From Micractinium sp. NFX-FRZ (taxonomy: Eukaryota > Chlorophyta > Trebouxiophyceae > Chlorellales > Chlorellaceae), in contig JAPTJF010000302.1 of the NCBI GenBank assembly GCA_029339195.1, positions 1 through 64,000 on the forward strand: a DNA stretch of 64,000 bases. The letters are read 5' to 3'. The notes beneath the pieces were generated by a model, which was not told the DNA's origin, ran no database searches, and was given only the letters and a program-made list of their open reading frames with translations. Below are positions 1 to 11,100 of this stretch, one piece after another. Numbering within the stretch: the stretch's first letter is position 1; the number at the start of each line of letters is the position of its first letter. Both the position numbers and the translations under genes were made by a program.

Positions 1-821
1 CTAACTCCCTTTCTCTCCCCTCCCCCTATCCCCCGCTTCACTCCCGCCTACATGCATTCCTGTTCCCCACCCTCCCCGATTTATCCCGGGCGCCAGGCCT
101 CTGCTGCCACCCTGGCAGCCCCGCGGCCTTGAGCAGCCTCCCCACATCTTAGGCACGTATGGGGCGCCTCTCTGCACGAGCAGCGAGCTCCATCTGGGCC
201 AGCGCACGCTGTGGCACGCCGTGGCATGCCCCCGCCCTCGCCAATTGCCAGTTTTTTGGTGCGCACACGTTCTCGTACCCCCTGCTAAGCAGTACGCCCC
301 TCTAGCGCGACCACCTCCCTTGCCTCGAAAGCCTGCGCGTTATACTGCTTTTTCCGCCCCCCGCATGACCATGCCCTCAGATCCTCCTTTTGCTGTGATT
401 ACGTTTAACACTGGCATGGCACGTCGCGATGGCCCGCTGCCGTCCTCCCCCCCATTTCTACCAGTATGATCCACCACTGGCAGCTTTTCTTGATTCCCTT
501 TCATTGCCGAGCCCCTTGAAGTGCCGATGCACCTGTGTGAGAGAGCACGTGGCACGTGTAAGAGCGCCCCCCTTGCCGCCTTGCTGGGTCGCAGCTGCAT
601 GGCTGGAGAGGTGCATGTTCACTGGTTGTGGAGAGGGTGGGCAGGGGCGGCATTTGGAAGGCAGGTTTTGTGTGCTGCATCGCCTTCTGCACCAGGTCAT
701 GCACTCCTCCCTGGCAAGCCCCTTTGGGCCAAGCGCACCCGCAGGGCATGGCGGTACCACCAGGGTACCGCCTTGTGCTCCAACTGTCCTCCAGCCAGCC
801 CTGCTGCTGTTGCTGCTGCTG

Positions 822-1226
822 TCACTGCGGCTTGTACCGCATTTGCGTTTCTGGCTGGACTTCGAAACAGCCTTTCATGCGCTGGCCTGGCGACACTCCA
901 CACTGACGTAGCGCTGCCGCAGTAGGCCTGATGCGGTCACGCAACCTGGGAGATGGTGCACCGCCCAGCCCCGTGCCACCAGGTAGGCCATCCAAACCTC
1001 CAGCTGCCCATGTTGTTCGGTACTGCAGCATCGTTGCAGCATCAGTGCAGTGCCCAACCTCGACGCACACGAGTGTCCTGTCCACATCCGTCAGCTGGCC
1101 AGGGCTGCCGGTCTGCAACCTCTCTTCCTCCACGTTGGGAAGGAAGGAAGTCTCTATACGGAGTGGTGTGCCAGTGACTGCCCCTGGACGCGCGGTATCC
1201 AAGGCGCATCCCTGCAGGTAGGGCAT
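822..1226 (-). other. Unassigned minus-strand open frame, 134 codons
   Basis: An ATG-initiated open frame without recognisable domains. A short segment (VCVEVGHCTD) is faintly like the strand-rich region near the C-terminus of some algal LINE-type polyproteins, so a retroelement remnant is possible. Open frames this long arise by chance in DNA this GC-rich, and no splice context or paralogue in the window supports it. I do not assign a function. Confidence 0.15.
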
Positions 1227-1359
1227 GTGCAGTTGTGCGCTCCTAACTAGTCTTAGTCACAGTCAGGTACAGCGTGCGCCCCTCCCTGCTGCCAGCTTCG
1301 ATAGCCTTGAAGAGCTGTTGGCACCGGTAGCTGTATGCATGCAACATTGAAAGCATGAA

Positions 1360-1372
1360 TGTAAGCATGTAA
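1360..1372 (+). terminator. TGTAA pair, possible poly(A) signal of the upstream array copy
   Basis: Two TGTAA pentamers (1360-1364 and 1368-1372). An equivalent TGTAA sits at the homologous place 3' of copy 1 (7474-7478). TGTAA is the usual poly(A) signal in green algae. Its use here is inferred. Confidence 0.4.
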
Positions 1373-1639
1373 GCAGTGAGTGGGTGGTCCACAGCGAGCC
1401 GCCAAGGTTGAAGTCCAATCCTTCTGAGCAGCAACGTGTGAGCGCCCCACTGTGCACAATTTGCAGTTTGGGTCTGAGTGTTGCCAGGGGTGGTGCCAAT
1501 GGGCCCGTGCCCATGTGATATTCAAAGGAAGCGGCGGGGTGCAGGATGGTACTGCTGGAACGATTTTCCTCAGCTAAGATCCCTCTCTGCAAGTCGCCGT
1601 TCCATCCTTCCCGGCCTCCCCTCGCTCAACACACCCCAC

Positions 1640-1712
1640 CGCACCATAAATCTCGTGGTTGGCTGTGCTGACCCAAGCAACCGGCCTCCTCACCGAGCGG
1701 AGCGCTCCGCAA
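1640..1712 (+). promoter_or_regulatory. Conserved promoter or 5' UTR block of the FN3-like array, copy 1
   Basis: This block is almost identical to 7766-7839 upstream of copy 2 while the flanking bases have diverged. It contains taaatctcgtggttggctgt and a short GC palindrome-like stretch (gagcggagcgctccgc). It lies about 200 bp before the first ATG. Its conservation suggests core promoter or leader function. No TATA box is certain, though cataaat is present at its left edge. Confidence 0.45.
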
Positions 1713-1915
1713 GTAAGTGAGAGCCGGCGAGCCGCTTGCACAGAGCCACCTTGAGGGCTTTCGTCTCGCTAGGCCTTGACGCGGGTGGTGCAGCACTGCA
1801 GACCCTAGCCGCGGCAGGACCACCCGCTGCTGGGCGCTCCCTCGCACCTGCGGCCTCTCCCGCTGCTCCTCTGCAATGCCTTCCCACCTTGTCGCCCACC
1901 CTGATCTTGTGCAGG

Positions 1916-4900
1916 ATGAGATCCGACAACAAGGGACGCACCCGCCTAGAGGAACTGGTGCGTACTGGACTGGCCTGCAGGACTTGGCGGGCCGCCGCCG
2001 CCGCTCACCAGGGCGGCGCCCGCCTGACCTGGGACCCCCGCTGCCTGCCTCATGCCTGAACTCTGCTCCCGGTGCCCGTGCCTGCTGCAGGTCGCACTGG
2101 TGGCCCTCCTCCAGCTGGCCAGCACGTTTAGCACACACAAGTAGGTGCCACGTGCCATCTCCCACGAGTCCTAAAAGTGGCCCCCTTCTGGCGCACCCGG
2201 CGGAGCTGCAGGCTGCAGCGCATCTGCGCTGCATTCGCTCTCTCACACCAACCCCTCACCCCCTGCCCTGTTGCAGCGCTGTTCAAGGATCAATCATTGT
2301 GCCCGGCGCCCCCACCCTCGCGGCAGTCACCTCCCTTGACCCCGCCAAGGTCGACGTGTGCGCGCAGGCGGGCCAGGCCCGCACCAAAGCCGGCTGCGGC
2401 CTGCTCACCGTGCTGCTGTCCATGCCGCCAGGTGGGTGCACCAGCACGTGTCTCCCGGCATAGCCGCTGGTACGCGCCCTCTCAGCCACCCATGCCGTCC
2501 CGTACCGGAGCGCAGTCAGTGCGCCCGCACATTGCCAGGGAGGGTGGCAGCCACGCATGCAGCTGCTGCCCACATACCTGTCCCCGCCGCCGCTGCCCTG
2601 CGCCATGCAGGATTCGTTACAAGCCACTGGGTGACGTGCAAGCCTGCGAGCTGCCCTGGCACGGATGTGCGGCCGCAGGCTCCCTTGTGCCCCGGCCAGA
2701 CTCGGGTGGAAGGCGCGGGAGCAGCCGTGGTTGTTGGAAAGAAGCAGTACCTGCAGTACAAACTGCAGCTGCCACTCCTGGACAAGTACGTGCCGTACAA
2801 GTGCTGGGGGGTGGGCGCCATCAAGGGGAGATTCGGGCCTGCCAGCGCCTCCAAGACCGCCACGCTGCCGCCCAGGTGGGTGCTGGGCAGCCGGGGCCAG
2901 GCTGCATTGGTTGGCCTGCCGGGGTGAAAGCTTGAGGGCCGGGGGGGAGGTCCACGTGAGCGTCCGGCTTTGGCTTGGTTCTTTCATTACCTCTTTCAGA
3001 AGCTCCCTGCTGCCGTGGCGCAGCCCTCGGGCCACACTCGGCTGACCAACCCTACATGACTGCTGCACCGCCCCCCCTTGCACGCCCCCGCCCCGCAGCC
3101 CTCCCGCGGGAAAGCCCTCCATCCTGCGCATCACAAGCAACCCCACGGGCGCGGTGGTGGTCCACTGCAAGGCGCCCCGCACCACGCCAGGTCAGCCATC
3201 TGAGCGGCAGGGCCAGGCTGCTGCGCAAGGCAGCTGTCACGCGGTGTATGTGTGTGAAAAGGCCCGCGCTGGACTGCGTGCGCAGCTTGCTAGGAAGCGA
3301 GCGGGCTGGGTGTGAGCCGCTGGCACCCCTGTGTCCCCCTCCCTCCCTCCCCGCAGGCAACACGGGGATGCTGGTGCGGGGCCTCTCCGCCAAGGGCCAC
3401 AAGATCCAGGCCGTGGCCAACTACACAGGTGGCAATGAGGTGCGCTGGGCTTGCCTTGTGCGGGTTGTGCAGTGCGGCGCAGGAGGAGGAGGGAGGGATT
3501 TCCAGGCGCAGCAGTGTAGTGCAGGAGGGATGGAGGGCGGAAAAGGATTTGCGGCGGCCGAAGAGCGCGCGGCGCTCGCGCTGCCAGGGCTGCTCCCACT
3601 TCACGTTACACGCGCTCCCCGCCCATGCAAACATGCATCTCGCCCGCCCCCACCCCGCCCCTGCTTCGCTCCTGCCCGCTGCTGACTGCTGCTCTCTCGT
3701 GCCCGCAGGTTAAGCTGACGTTCAAGTGGGGGCAGTACAAGGCAGGTACTTTATACAAGATGAGCGCTCACTACGTCAACAACGCTACCGGCCCAGCCCA
3801 CCCCCTGCTCAGCGAGCCCGCTGTCGTGGAGTACCGCACCCCTAGCGGCCCCCCCACAGAGGGACCCCCAGGCCCGCCCGCCGCCATCGCCCTCTCCTAC
3901 CTCTCCGCCGACACCTCCCCCGTCTGTCGGGACGCTGGGGCCGAGGGCTACGATGCATGCACCAACCTGACCGTCACGGTGACCCCCCCAACCAGCAACG
4001 GCAACGCAGGTGCGTGTGTTGCTTTGTTTGTTTTGTCAACATGTGTGTTCACATGCCTTGCCACCCCAGGTGTCTGCCCGGCTACCGTAGCCCCACAGCC
4101 CACCGCGCCCACACTGCGCTCATTGGGCCTGCTCATCCCATCCCTGGCTGCATCCCTGGCCCCCCCTCCCCCCTCCCCACAGCCATCACCCAGTACCTGA
4201 TTGTCTGCAAGCCCCCCAGCTGCCCCAGCAACCAGGGGCGCCGGCGCCTGCGAACACTGCTGCCCGGCCCATGCGTCTTTCCCCCCACGGCCCAGGGGCA
4301 GGGCACGCCTGCCGCGGGCGGCAAGGTGAGGCAGGGGGTGGGTGGGTGGGGGCGGGTGGCCACCCATGCGTGGCGAATTCGGTGCATGCTTGCGCCTGCC
4401 AAGGTGCTCTTCCTTATGATTAAGTACACTACACTAGAATAGATGATTGCAATTTGCGGAGGGTTTGGAATTGCTTTCATATGGGTTGTTGATGAGACGC
4501 CCCCGCATCCCGGTCCAATAGGGCCTACCATGTGCGGTGAATGTAACACACACACTAGTACTCCTGCCCCCAGTCCCGCCCCCTTTCTCCTGCAGCTCCA
4601 GTTCCAGCTGCGCCTGGCCTCCTTCAGCACCATGCTCTACCGTTGCAACGCCACCGCGCTCAACAAGTGGGGCTGGGGAGCGCCCAGCGGGGTCCAGGCC
4701 TTCACCCCTCCAACAAGGTGGGCATGGCGGGGCGGTCGGGCTTGGGGGAGGCAGCGCTGCCCACGGTTCTGCAAGCTTGTGGGCGTGGCGGACCGTGGTG
4801 ACAACGGGCGCTGGGCACGGGGCAGGCTCCGCAGCGTCTGTGCTGCTGCGCACAGGACAGGACAGGGTGTGCACAGACAGGCGCTGTGCATGCATCCCAC

Positions 4901-6585
4901 CCCTTTACTGGCCTGCCACACCCGGGCCCTGCCTCCACAGCCCACCCACCCACTCCCCCCTGCTGCTTCACTCCCTGCAGGCCGCCCGCCTCGCCACCTG
5001 GCATCAGCAGCGTCGCTTTGAATGGGAGCCAGGTCAAGGTCTGCCTGCGGTCGTTGCTGGATAACGCGCGTGAGTGAGCGACCAAGCGAGGCCATGCCGC
5101 GCTGTGCGTGCCGCGCACGCTGTGCCATGGTGTGCCGTGCTGGGCTGGGCAGGGCCGCCACTGATGGATGGCGTCCTGCTCAAAGCTTCAGCAGGCAAGC
5201 TTGCTTTCCTTCTTTGCTGCCCCTCATGACTTGCACACCCTCAGCCTCACCTTTGCCCACGTGCAACGCTGCCTGCCCTTCCCTGCCCACGTGCAGGTAC
5301 CACCAACTTCCTCATTGTGGGGAAGCTGGACAATGGCACCGAGGTGATGAACGCCACCGGCTTCTACAACACATCTGGCACCACCATAGAGCCACCGTGC
5401 CTGACGGTGAGAGCACGCTGGGCACACAGCTGGGCTGCAGCGCATGCGCGTCTTGGCGGAAACCGGCGCGCGCGATGCCTGGCCCTTGCCTGCTGCCACT
5501 TGTGAGCTTGTGGAGGTGCTCACACACAGGCTTGGCGCTGCCTGCTCCCACCCGGCAGGCACAGCTGGGTTCGCTGCCCAACACGCGCATCCGCTTCTCC
5601 TCCATCTACCTCTTGACGGCCAACGGCATCACCTACAAGAGCCCGCCCTCCACCCAAGACCTGCTCACGCCCCCAGGGTGAGTGGGCCACGCGCACAAAG
5701 GCAGGCATGTGCCAACACATGCATGCATGCATACAGGCAGGCACGCATGGTGGCATGGCTGCAGCCGGCTGCCTGTCTGCTTGCCTGCTGCCATGCAGGC
5801 TGCCCAGCGTGTGTGCATCTATCAATTTGCCAGTCGCCAAAGCAGGGCCAGACACTGACCTTGCCAGCTGCGGGCACATGTGTGCGTGCAGGGTCCCCTC
5901 TGTGACCAGCGTTGCGCTGGTGGCCAACGGCAGCGCGCCTGGAGTTGCCATTGTGCGCTTGGCGCCCCCCGACGGAACCGCAGGTGCGCTGGGGGCGCTG
6001 CCAGATCTGAGGGATGCTCATGGCTTGGCATTGCTGCTGCTTTTCTGCGACAAGTCGCGGGCCCTTGGCGTTGCATAAAACAACCAAGGGCCCAGCCTGG
6101 CCCCGGCCACTAACGGTGCTCTCACCATTGCTTACCATTGCATCCCTGCGCCTGCCTGCAGACCCCCTGACCTACGCAGTGCTGGTTGGCGGGCTGCCTC
6201 CGGGGAGCGGCACACAACGCTTCAATGCAGGCAGCGGGGCCCAGGGCCCCGATGGCAGCGTGGTGAGCGCCCGTATGCTGCTGCTGTTGCTTCGATGTGG
6301 CCTGCCTGCCAGGGGACCTGCTGCCGCCTGAGAGTCGTCCCAACCCGGCCCACCGCTGCCCTCCCTCTTGACATGTGTACGTGAAGCCTCTACCCGCTCC
6401 CCAACATCTCCACTGGTTGCCCACCCAGCCTGCTCCTTGCCCTCCTCACTTGGCTGCAGACGCTCACTGTGGCGGTGTTTCTTGAGGCAGGCAAGCAGTA
6501 CTCTATCCAGGCCATTGCCATCAATGGCGCTGGCGAGACGCTGCCCTCCACCCCGCCCGTCACCGCCACACCAATGGTAGTCTGA
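1916..6585 (+). CDS. Secreted fibronectin-III-like module protein, array copy 1
   Basis: Fifteen exons, 629 residues: 1916-1957, 2091-2140, 2277-2431, 2611-2875, 3099-3190, 3357-3439, 3709-4009, 4183-4325, 4596-4717, 4981-5069, 5297-5406, 5559-5677, 5892-5983, 6162-6262, 6460-6585. All introns are GT-AG. A charged N-terminus is followed by a hydrophobic run (VALVALLQLAS), read as a signal peptide or anchor. The rest reads as five divergent fibronectin-III-like modules (about 31-171, 171-277, 278-418, 418-524, 524-629). The last is the most typical (YAVLVGGLPPG, then YSIQAIAINGAGE). Modules 1 and 3 are Cys-rich (CKPASCPG, CKPPSCPS). The start is the first ATG; both copies have tgcag just before it, so a 5' UTR intron is possible. 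A cell-surface or wall role is inferred; no enzyme motif is visible. Confidence 0.75.
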
Positions 6586-7473
6586 ACGCCCTGCCTGCAC
6601 CCGCTTACGAGCGCTGCTGGGGCAGACCGTAACCGTCTGAGTGACTCGGCGTACGCAGCCCCTTTGTTGCTTCCCCTGTTTCTTCCCCACAACCGCTCCC
6701 AGCCATCACCCTCCCACACTCCCAGCCATCACCGCTCTCTCTCCCACCCTTCACCTCCGTTCCCCCGCCATCGGCCCCCACCACACCTGCTCAACCGTCA
6801 CCCCCTCCCCAACCAACACCTTGCCTCCCTCCGCTGCCCACCTCCTTCACCTGATGCTGTGCATCACCACCCCCTCAGCTCAGTGCCAGCACTCAATTAC
6901 AACCAATCGTAATACCAAGAATGGCATGCACATCCCCATACTGCCGCCAGCACTCCATGTGGTCCCACCCATGCGTCACCCCATACCTCCCCCGCCTCAC
7001 TCCCGTCTATTTGCATTCCTGTTCCCCACCCCGGGCCTCCCCACTTTAGTCCCCATGCGCCGGGCCTCTGGTGCCACCTGGCAGCCCGGCGGCCTCGTGC
7101 AGCCTTCCTCATCCTACTACGTAGGCACATATGGGGCGCCTCCCTGCGCGAGCAGGGAGCTTCCTTCACTAGACCCCGCCCTTGCCGGCCTTAGTGCGCA
7201 CGTTTCATTGTAGCGTGCTAAGCAGCACTCACCCCTAGCGAGCCCACCTCGCTTGATTCATCGCCCTGCGCAATGTCCCTGGTTTCCTTGCCTTCCGCCC
7301 CACGCATGATCATGCCCCCTGGTCCCCTTGCCGTGCTGAAGCCGAGCTGGCAGGTGAGTGTCCCCCAGTCCCAAGCTGTATGTCTCTGGGGAATCGTGTC
7401 GCAAATGTTCATTGGAAAACAGACAAGCGCAAGCAAGCAGTGAGCGGACATGCTATATAGCACATATGTGCAG

Positions 7474-7478
7474 TGTAA
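7474..7478 (+). terminator. TGTAA, candidate poly(A) signal of FN3-like copy 1
   Basis: The only TGTAA between the stop of copy 1 and the start of copy 2 that has a homologous counterpart (1360-1372) in the other unit. Inferred signal. Confidence 0.4.
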
Positions 7479-7765
7479 GCAAGTAAGCACGAGAGTAGCG
7501 GGTGGTGACAGTGAGACGCCAAGGTAATGTCCACTGCTTTCTTGTCCAGAGCTGTGCGTGGGCCCATTGCCCACAACTTGAGCATCGGGGTTTGGATGTT
7601 TGCCAGGAATCCAGCCGATGGGCCCGTGCCCGTGTGAAATACACATGCCGCGGCGGGTGCATACTACATGGTACTGCCGCCGGGATGATCGCCTGTGGAT
7701 ACGCCCCCTCTGTGCATGTCGCCTTTCCTTCCCGCCCCGCCCCGCCCTCGCACGTCATCACCTCA

Positions 7766-7839
7766 CCGGAACCTAAATCTCGTGGTTGGCTGTGCTGAAC
7801 CAGGCAACCGGCCTCCTCACCGAGCGGAGCGCTCCGCAA
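7766..7839 (+). promoter_or_regulatory. Conserved promoter or 5' UTR block of the FN3-like array, copy 2
   Basis: Homologue of 1640-1712, with the same block order and the same distance class (about 260 bp) before the first ATG of copy 2. It is conserved above the surrounding sequence, so retained promoter or leader function is inferred. Confidence 0.45.
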
Positions 7840-8100
7840 GTTAGTGAGCGTTTGAGAGCCGGCGAGCCGCCGCTTGCAGCCACCTTCACGGCTGTCATGC
7901 TCGCTAGATGACCGCCTTGGCGCGGCGGGCCAGCGTCCCGCGGTTGGTGCGGCACTGCAGACCCTCGCAGCGGCAGGGCCACCCACGGCGGCAGTACTGA
8001 CCACCCACCCGCTGCTGGGCACTCTCTGGCCGTTGCAGCCCCTCTCGCTGCTCCTCTGCAAGGCCTTCCCACCTTGCCGCCCACCCTGCGCATGTGCAGG

Positions 8101-11100
8101 ATGGGATCTGAGAACAAGAGACGCACCCGCCTGGAGGCCCTGGTGTGTAGTGCGGCGGCACTGGCCTGCGGGGACCCAGGGCTGCGCCCGCCTGGCCGGC
8201 GACCCCCCACTGCCTGCCTCACGCCTGATTTGTGCTCCCGGTGTGCTCCTGGCTGCTGCAGGTCGCACTGGTGGCCCTCCTCCAGCTGGCCAGCACAATT
8301 AGCACACACAGGTAAGTGTGGCACCTGCGCTCAATCTCGTGGCGTGGCCTGGCGGCAGCCCTGGCGCATGGCATGCCCAGCTGAGCCGCAGCTGCAGCGG
8401 GGCTGCGGCCCAGCTGTGCTGCACTTTCAGGTTCACACGCCGGCACTCGCTTCCTGCTCCTGTGCAGCGGTGTGCAAGCATCCACCATCCTGCCCCCCCC
8501 ACCCACCATCGCTTACGTCAACTCGCTGTTGGACCCCGCCAAATCCAGCGTGTGCGCCCAGGCGGGCAAGGCCCGCACCAAAGCCGGCTGCGGCCTGTTC
8601 ACTGTGCTGTTGCAGCCACCCAGCAGGCCAGGTGGGTGCACCCACCACCTGTCTCCCAGCCACAACGGGGCATGCTGCCTGTGCGCGCCCCCGGCTGCCA
8701 GTGCCCTAGTATGGATCCTGCAGCAGCTGCCTCTGGTACACGCCCTCTCAGCCACCCATGCGGCCGCTCATCCGGTACGCACTGAAGAGCCGGCCGCGCG
8801 CCCGCCCATTGCGAGGGTAACCGGCAGCCAGGCATGCAGCTGCCCACATCCCTGCCCCCGCCCTGGCCTGTCATGCACCGTGCAGAGGTCACAAGCCACT
8901 GGGTGACGTGCAAGCCGGCGAGCTGCCCTGGCACGACTGTGTTCCGGCAGGATCCCCTATGCCCTGGCCAGGTTCAGGTGGAGGGCGCTGGAACGGCGGT
9001 GTCTCTTGGAACATTTGGACGGTCGAAGTTCCTGCGGTACAAACTGCAGCTGCCTCTTCTTGACAAGTACACGCCGTACAAGTGCTGGGCTGTGGCCGCC
9101 ATCAGGGGCAACTGGGGGGGTGCCAGCCGCCCCAAGTCCACCACCCTCCCACCCAGGTGTGTGCCGTGCGGGGCAGCCGGGGGGAGCTGCTGCATGACTT
9201 GGCCTGCCGGTGCGGGGGCTTGAGGGCCTGAGGGGCTCCGCATGAGCGTCTGGCTTTGGCCTGGTTCACCTGTGGCCTCTCTCACAAGCTCCCTGCTGCA
9301 GACGAGCAGCACTCAGGCCACACCCGGCTGACCACCACCGCTGCATGCCCGCTGCGCTGCCCCTTGCCCCCCTGCCCCGCCCCGCAGCCCTCCCGCTGGG
9401 AAGCCCTCCATCCTGCGCATCACAGCCGACCCCTCAGCCACGGTGGTGGTCCAGTGCAAGGCGCCCCGCGCCACGCCAGGTGCGCCAGCTGAGCGGCAGG
9501 GGTGTGGGCGGCGCCAACAGGCTCCTGCGCAAGGCAGGTGGCACGCGGTGTGTGCGTGTGTGAAAAGGCCCGCGCTGCACTGCTGCACCGCAGCGTGCGC
9601 AGCTTGCTGGGAGGGGTGCAGGCTGGGTGTGAGCCACTGGCCCCCCCGTGCCCCCCTCCCTCCCTCCCGCAGGCATCACGGGAATGCTGGTGCGGGGCCG
9701 CTCCGGCAAGCTCCCCGAGATCCAGGCCGTGGCCAACTTCACAGGCGGCAAGCAGGCGCGCTGGGCTGGGCAGGTGCTGTCATGCAGTGCATTGCGGTGC
9801 AGGAGGAGGGAGGGAGTTGCCTGGTGCTGCCGTGCGGTGCAGGAGGGATGGAGGGCGGGAGGCGCAGTGGCGGCGGCAGATCCGCGCGCCGGGATGCCTC
9901 CGCGCCACCTCACACGCGTGCCCCGCCCACGCAACCATGCTCCTCACTCGCCCCCACCCCACCTCTACGTCGCCCCTGCGCCACTGCCTGCTGCTCTCCC
10001 GCGCCCGCAGGTCACGCTGACGTTCAAGTGGGGGCAGTACAGGCCGGGTGCGCTGTACCGCATGAGCGCTCACTACATCAACAGCGCCGCCGTCCCGGCC
10101 CGCCCCCTGCTCAGCGAGCCTGACGTGATGGAGTACCGCGCCCCCACAGAGGGGCCCCCAGGCCCGCCCGCCGCCATTGCCCTCTCCTACCTGTCCGCCG
10201 AGACCTCGCCCGTCTGCCGGGACGCCGGGGCCGAGGGGTACAGCGCGTGCATGTCCCTCATCGCCACGGTGACCCCGCCAACCAACAACGGCAACTCAGG
10301 TGCGCGTGTTGTTTGCGTGTTTTGTTACAACGTGTGTGGCTCGCGCAGCGGTCTGCCGGACACGCACTGTGCCTGCCCGTCCGCCTCAGCCCAACAGCGC
10401 ACCGAGCCCGCTCCGCTCTTTCTGCGCCTGCTCACCCCGTCGCTGGCTGCACCCATGCCCCCCCTCCCCCTTGCCCCCAGCCATCACACAGTACCTGATC
10501 GTCTGCAAGCCCCCCAGCTGCCCAAGCACTCAGGGGCGCCGGCGCCTGCAAACCCTGCCACGGCCCCCCTGCGCCTCTCTCCCCAACGCCCAAGGGCCGG
10601 GCACGCCCATCCCTGGCGGCAAGGTGAGGCGTGGTGTGTGTGTCTGTGTGTGCGCGGGTGGGTGGCAAGTTAGTGCATGCTCTGCACACGGGCAACAAGT
10701 TTAACTTCACTTCTGCCCTCTTCAACGCCTCTCTAGCTCCAGCTGCTCCAATGGCCCTGCATCCAGCACAGCTTAGATGAAAGTGAGCCCAAAGTTCAGT
10801 TCCTCCTTTTCAGCGGTAAAGTAATGTCACTCTCTTCTTCTTTGGCCATCACCCACCCACCTTCCTGCTGCAGATCCAGTTCGCGCTGTTCCTGTCCTAC
10901 TTCAATGCTATTCCCTATAAGTGCAACGCCACGGCGTTCAACAAGTGGGGCTGGGGAGCACCAAGCGAGCTCCAGCCCTTCACCCTTCCCACCAGGTGCG
11001 CGTAGCGGGGCGCTTGAGGGAGGAAGCGCTGCCCGCTGTTACACAAACTTGTAGGTGTGGCGGCAGGTGTTGAAGGGGCAGAGGGGGAGTCTCCAGTTGT

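Larger units (their letters stand above)
1..1915. other. Intergenic: 3' flank of an upstream array copy, then promoter of FN3-like copy 1
   Basis: Bases 1-340 match 6990-7340 and 13270-13460, which lie about 0.4 kb downstream of the stop codons of the two complete FN3-like genes. They are therefore the 3' flank of another copy whose coding part lies left of the window. Bases 450-800 resemble 14338-14455 joined to 14950-15150. Bases 1340-1712 match 7465-7839 upstream of copy 2. I see no confident gene; a minus-strand open frame at 822-1226 is listed separately. Confidence 0.7.
1250..7345 (+). repeat. Tandem duplication unit 1 (about 6.1 kb)
   Basis: Promoter block, whole FN3-like gene and 3' flank occur in the same order here and at 7350-13460, so the unit includes regulatory sequence. 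The edges are approximate because homology fades gradually. Coding exons are conserved better than introns, indicating an old duplication under selection. Confidence 0.7.
6586..8100. other. Intergenic between the two FN3-like genes
   Basis: Bases 6586-6900 are C/T-rich 3' UTR-like sequence. Bases 6990-7340 are the conserved 3' flank block shared with 1-340 and 13270-13460. Bases 7465-7839 match the region upstream of copy 1. TGTAA at 7474-7478 is the likely 3' end signal of copy 1, which would give a 3' UTR of about 0.9 kb. No coding sequence is supported. Confidence 0.6.
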
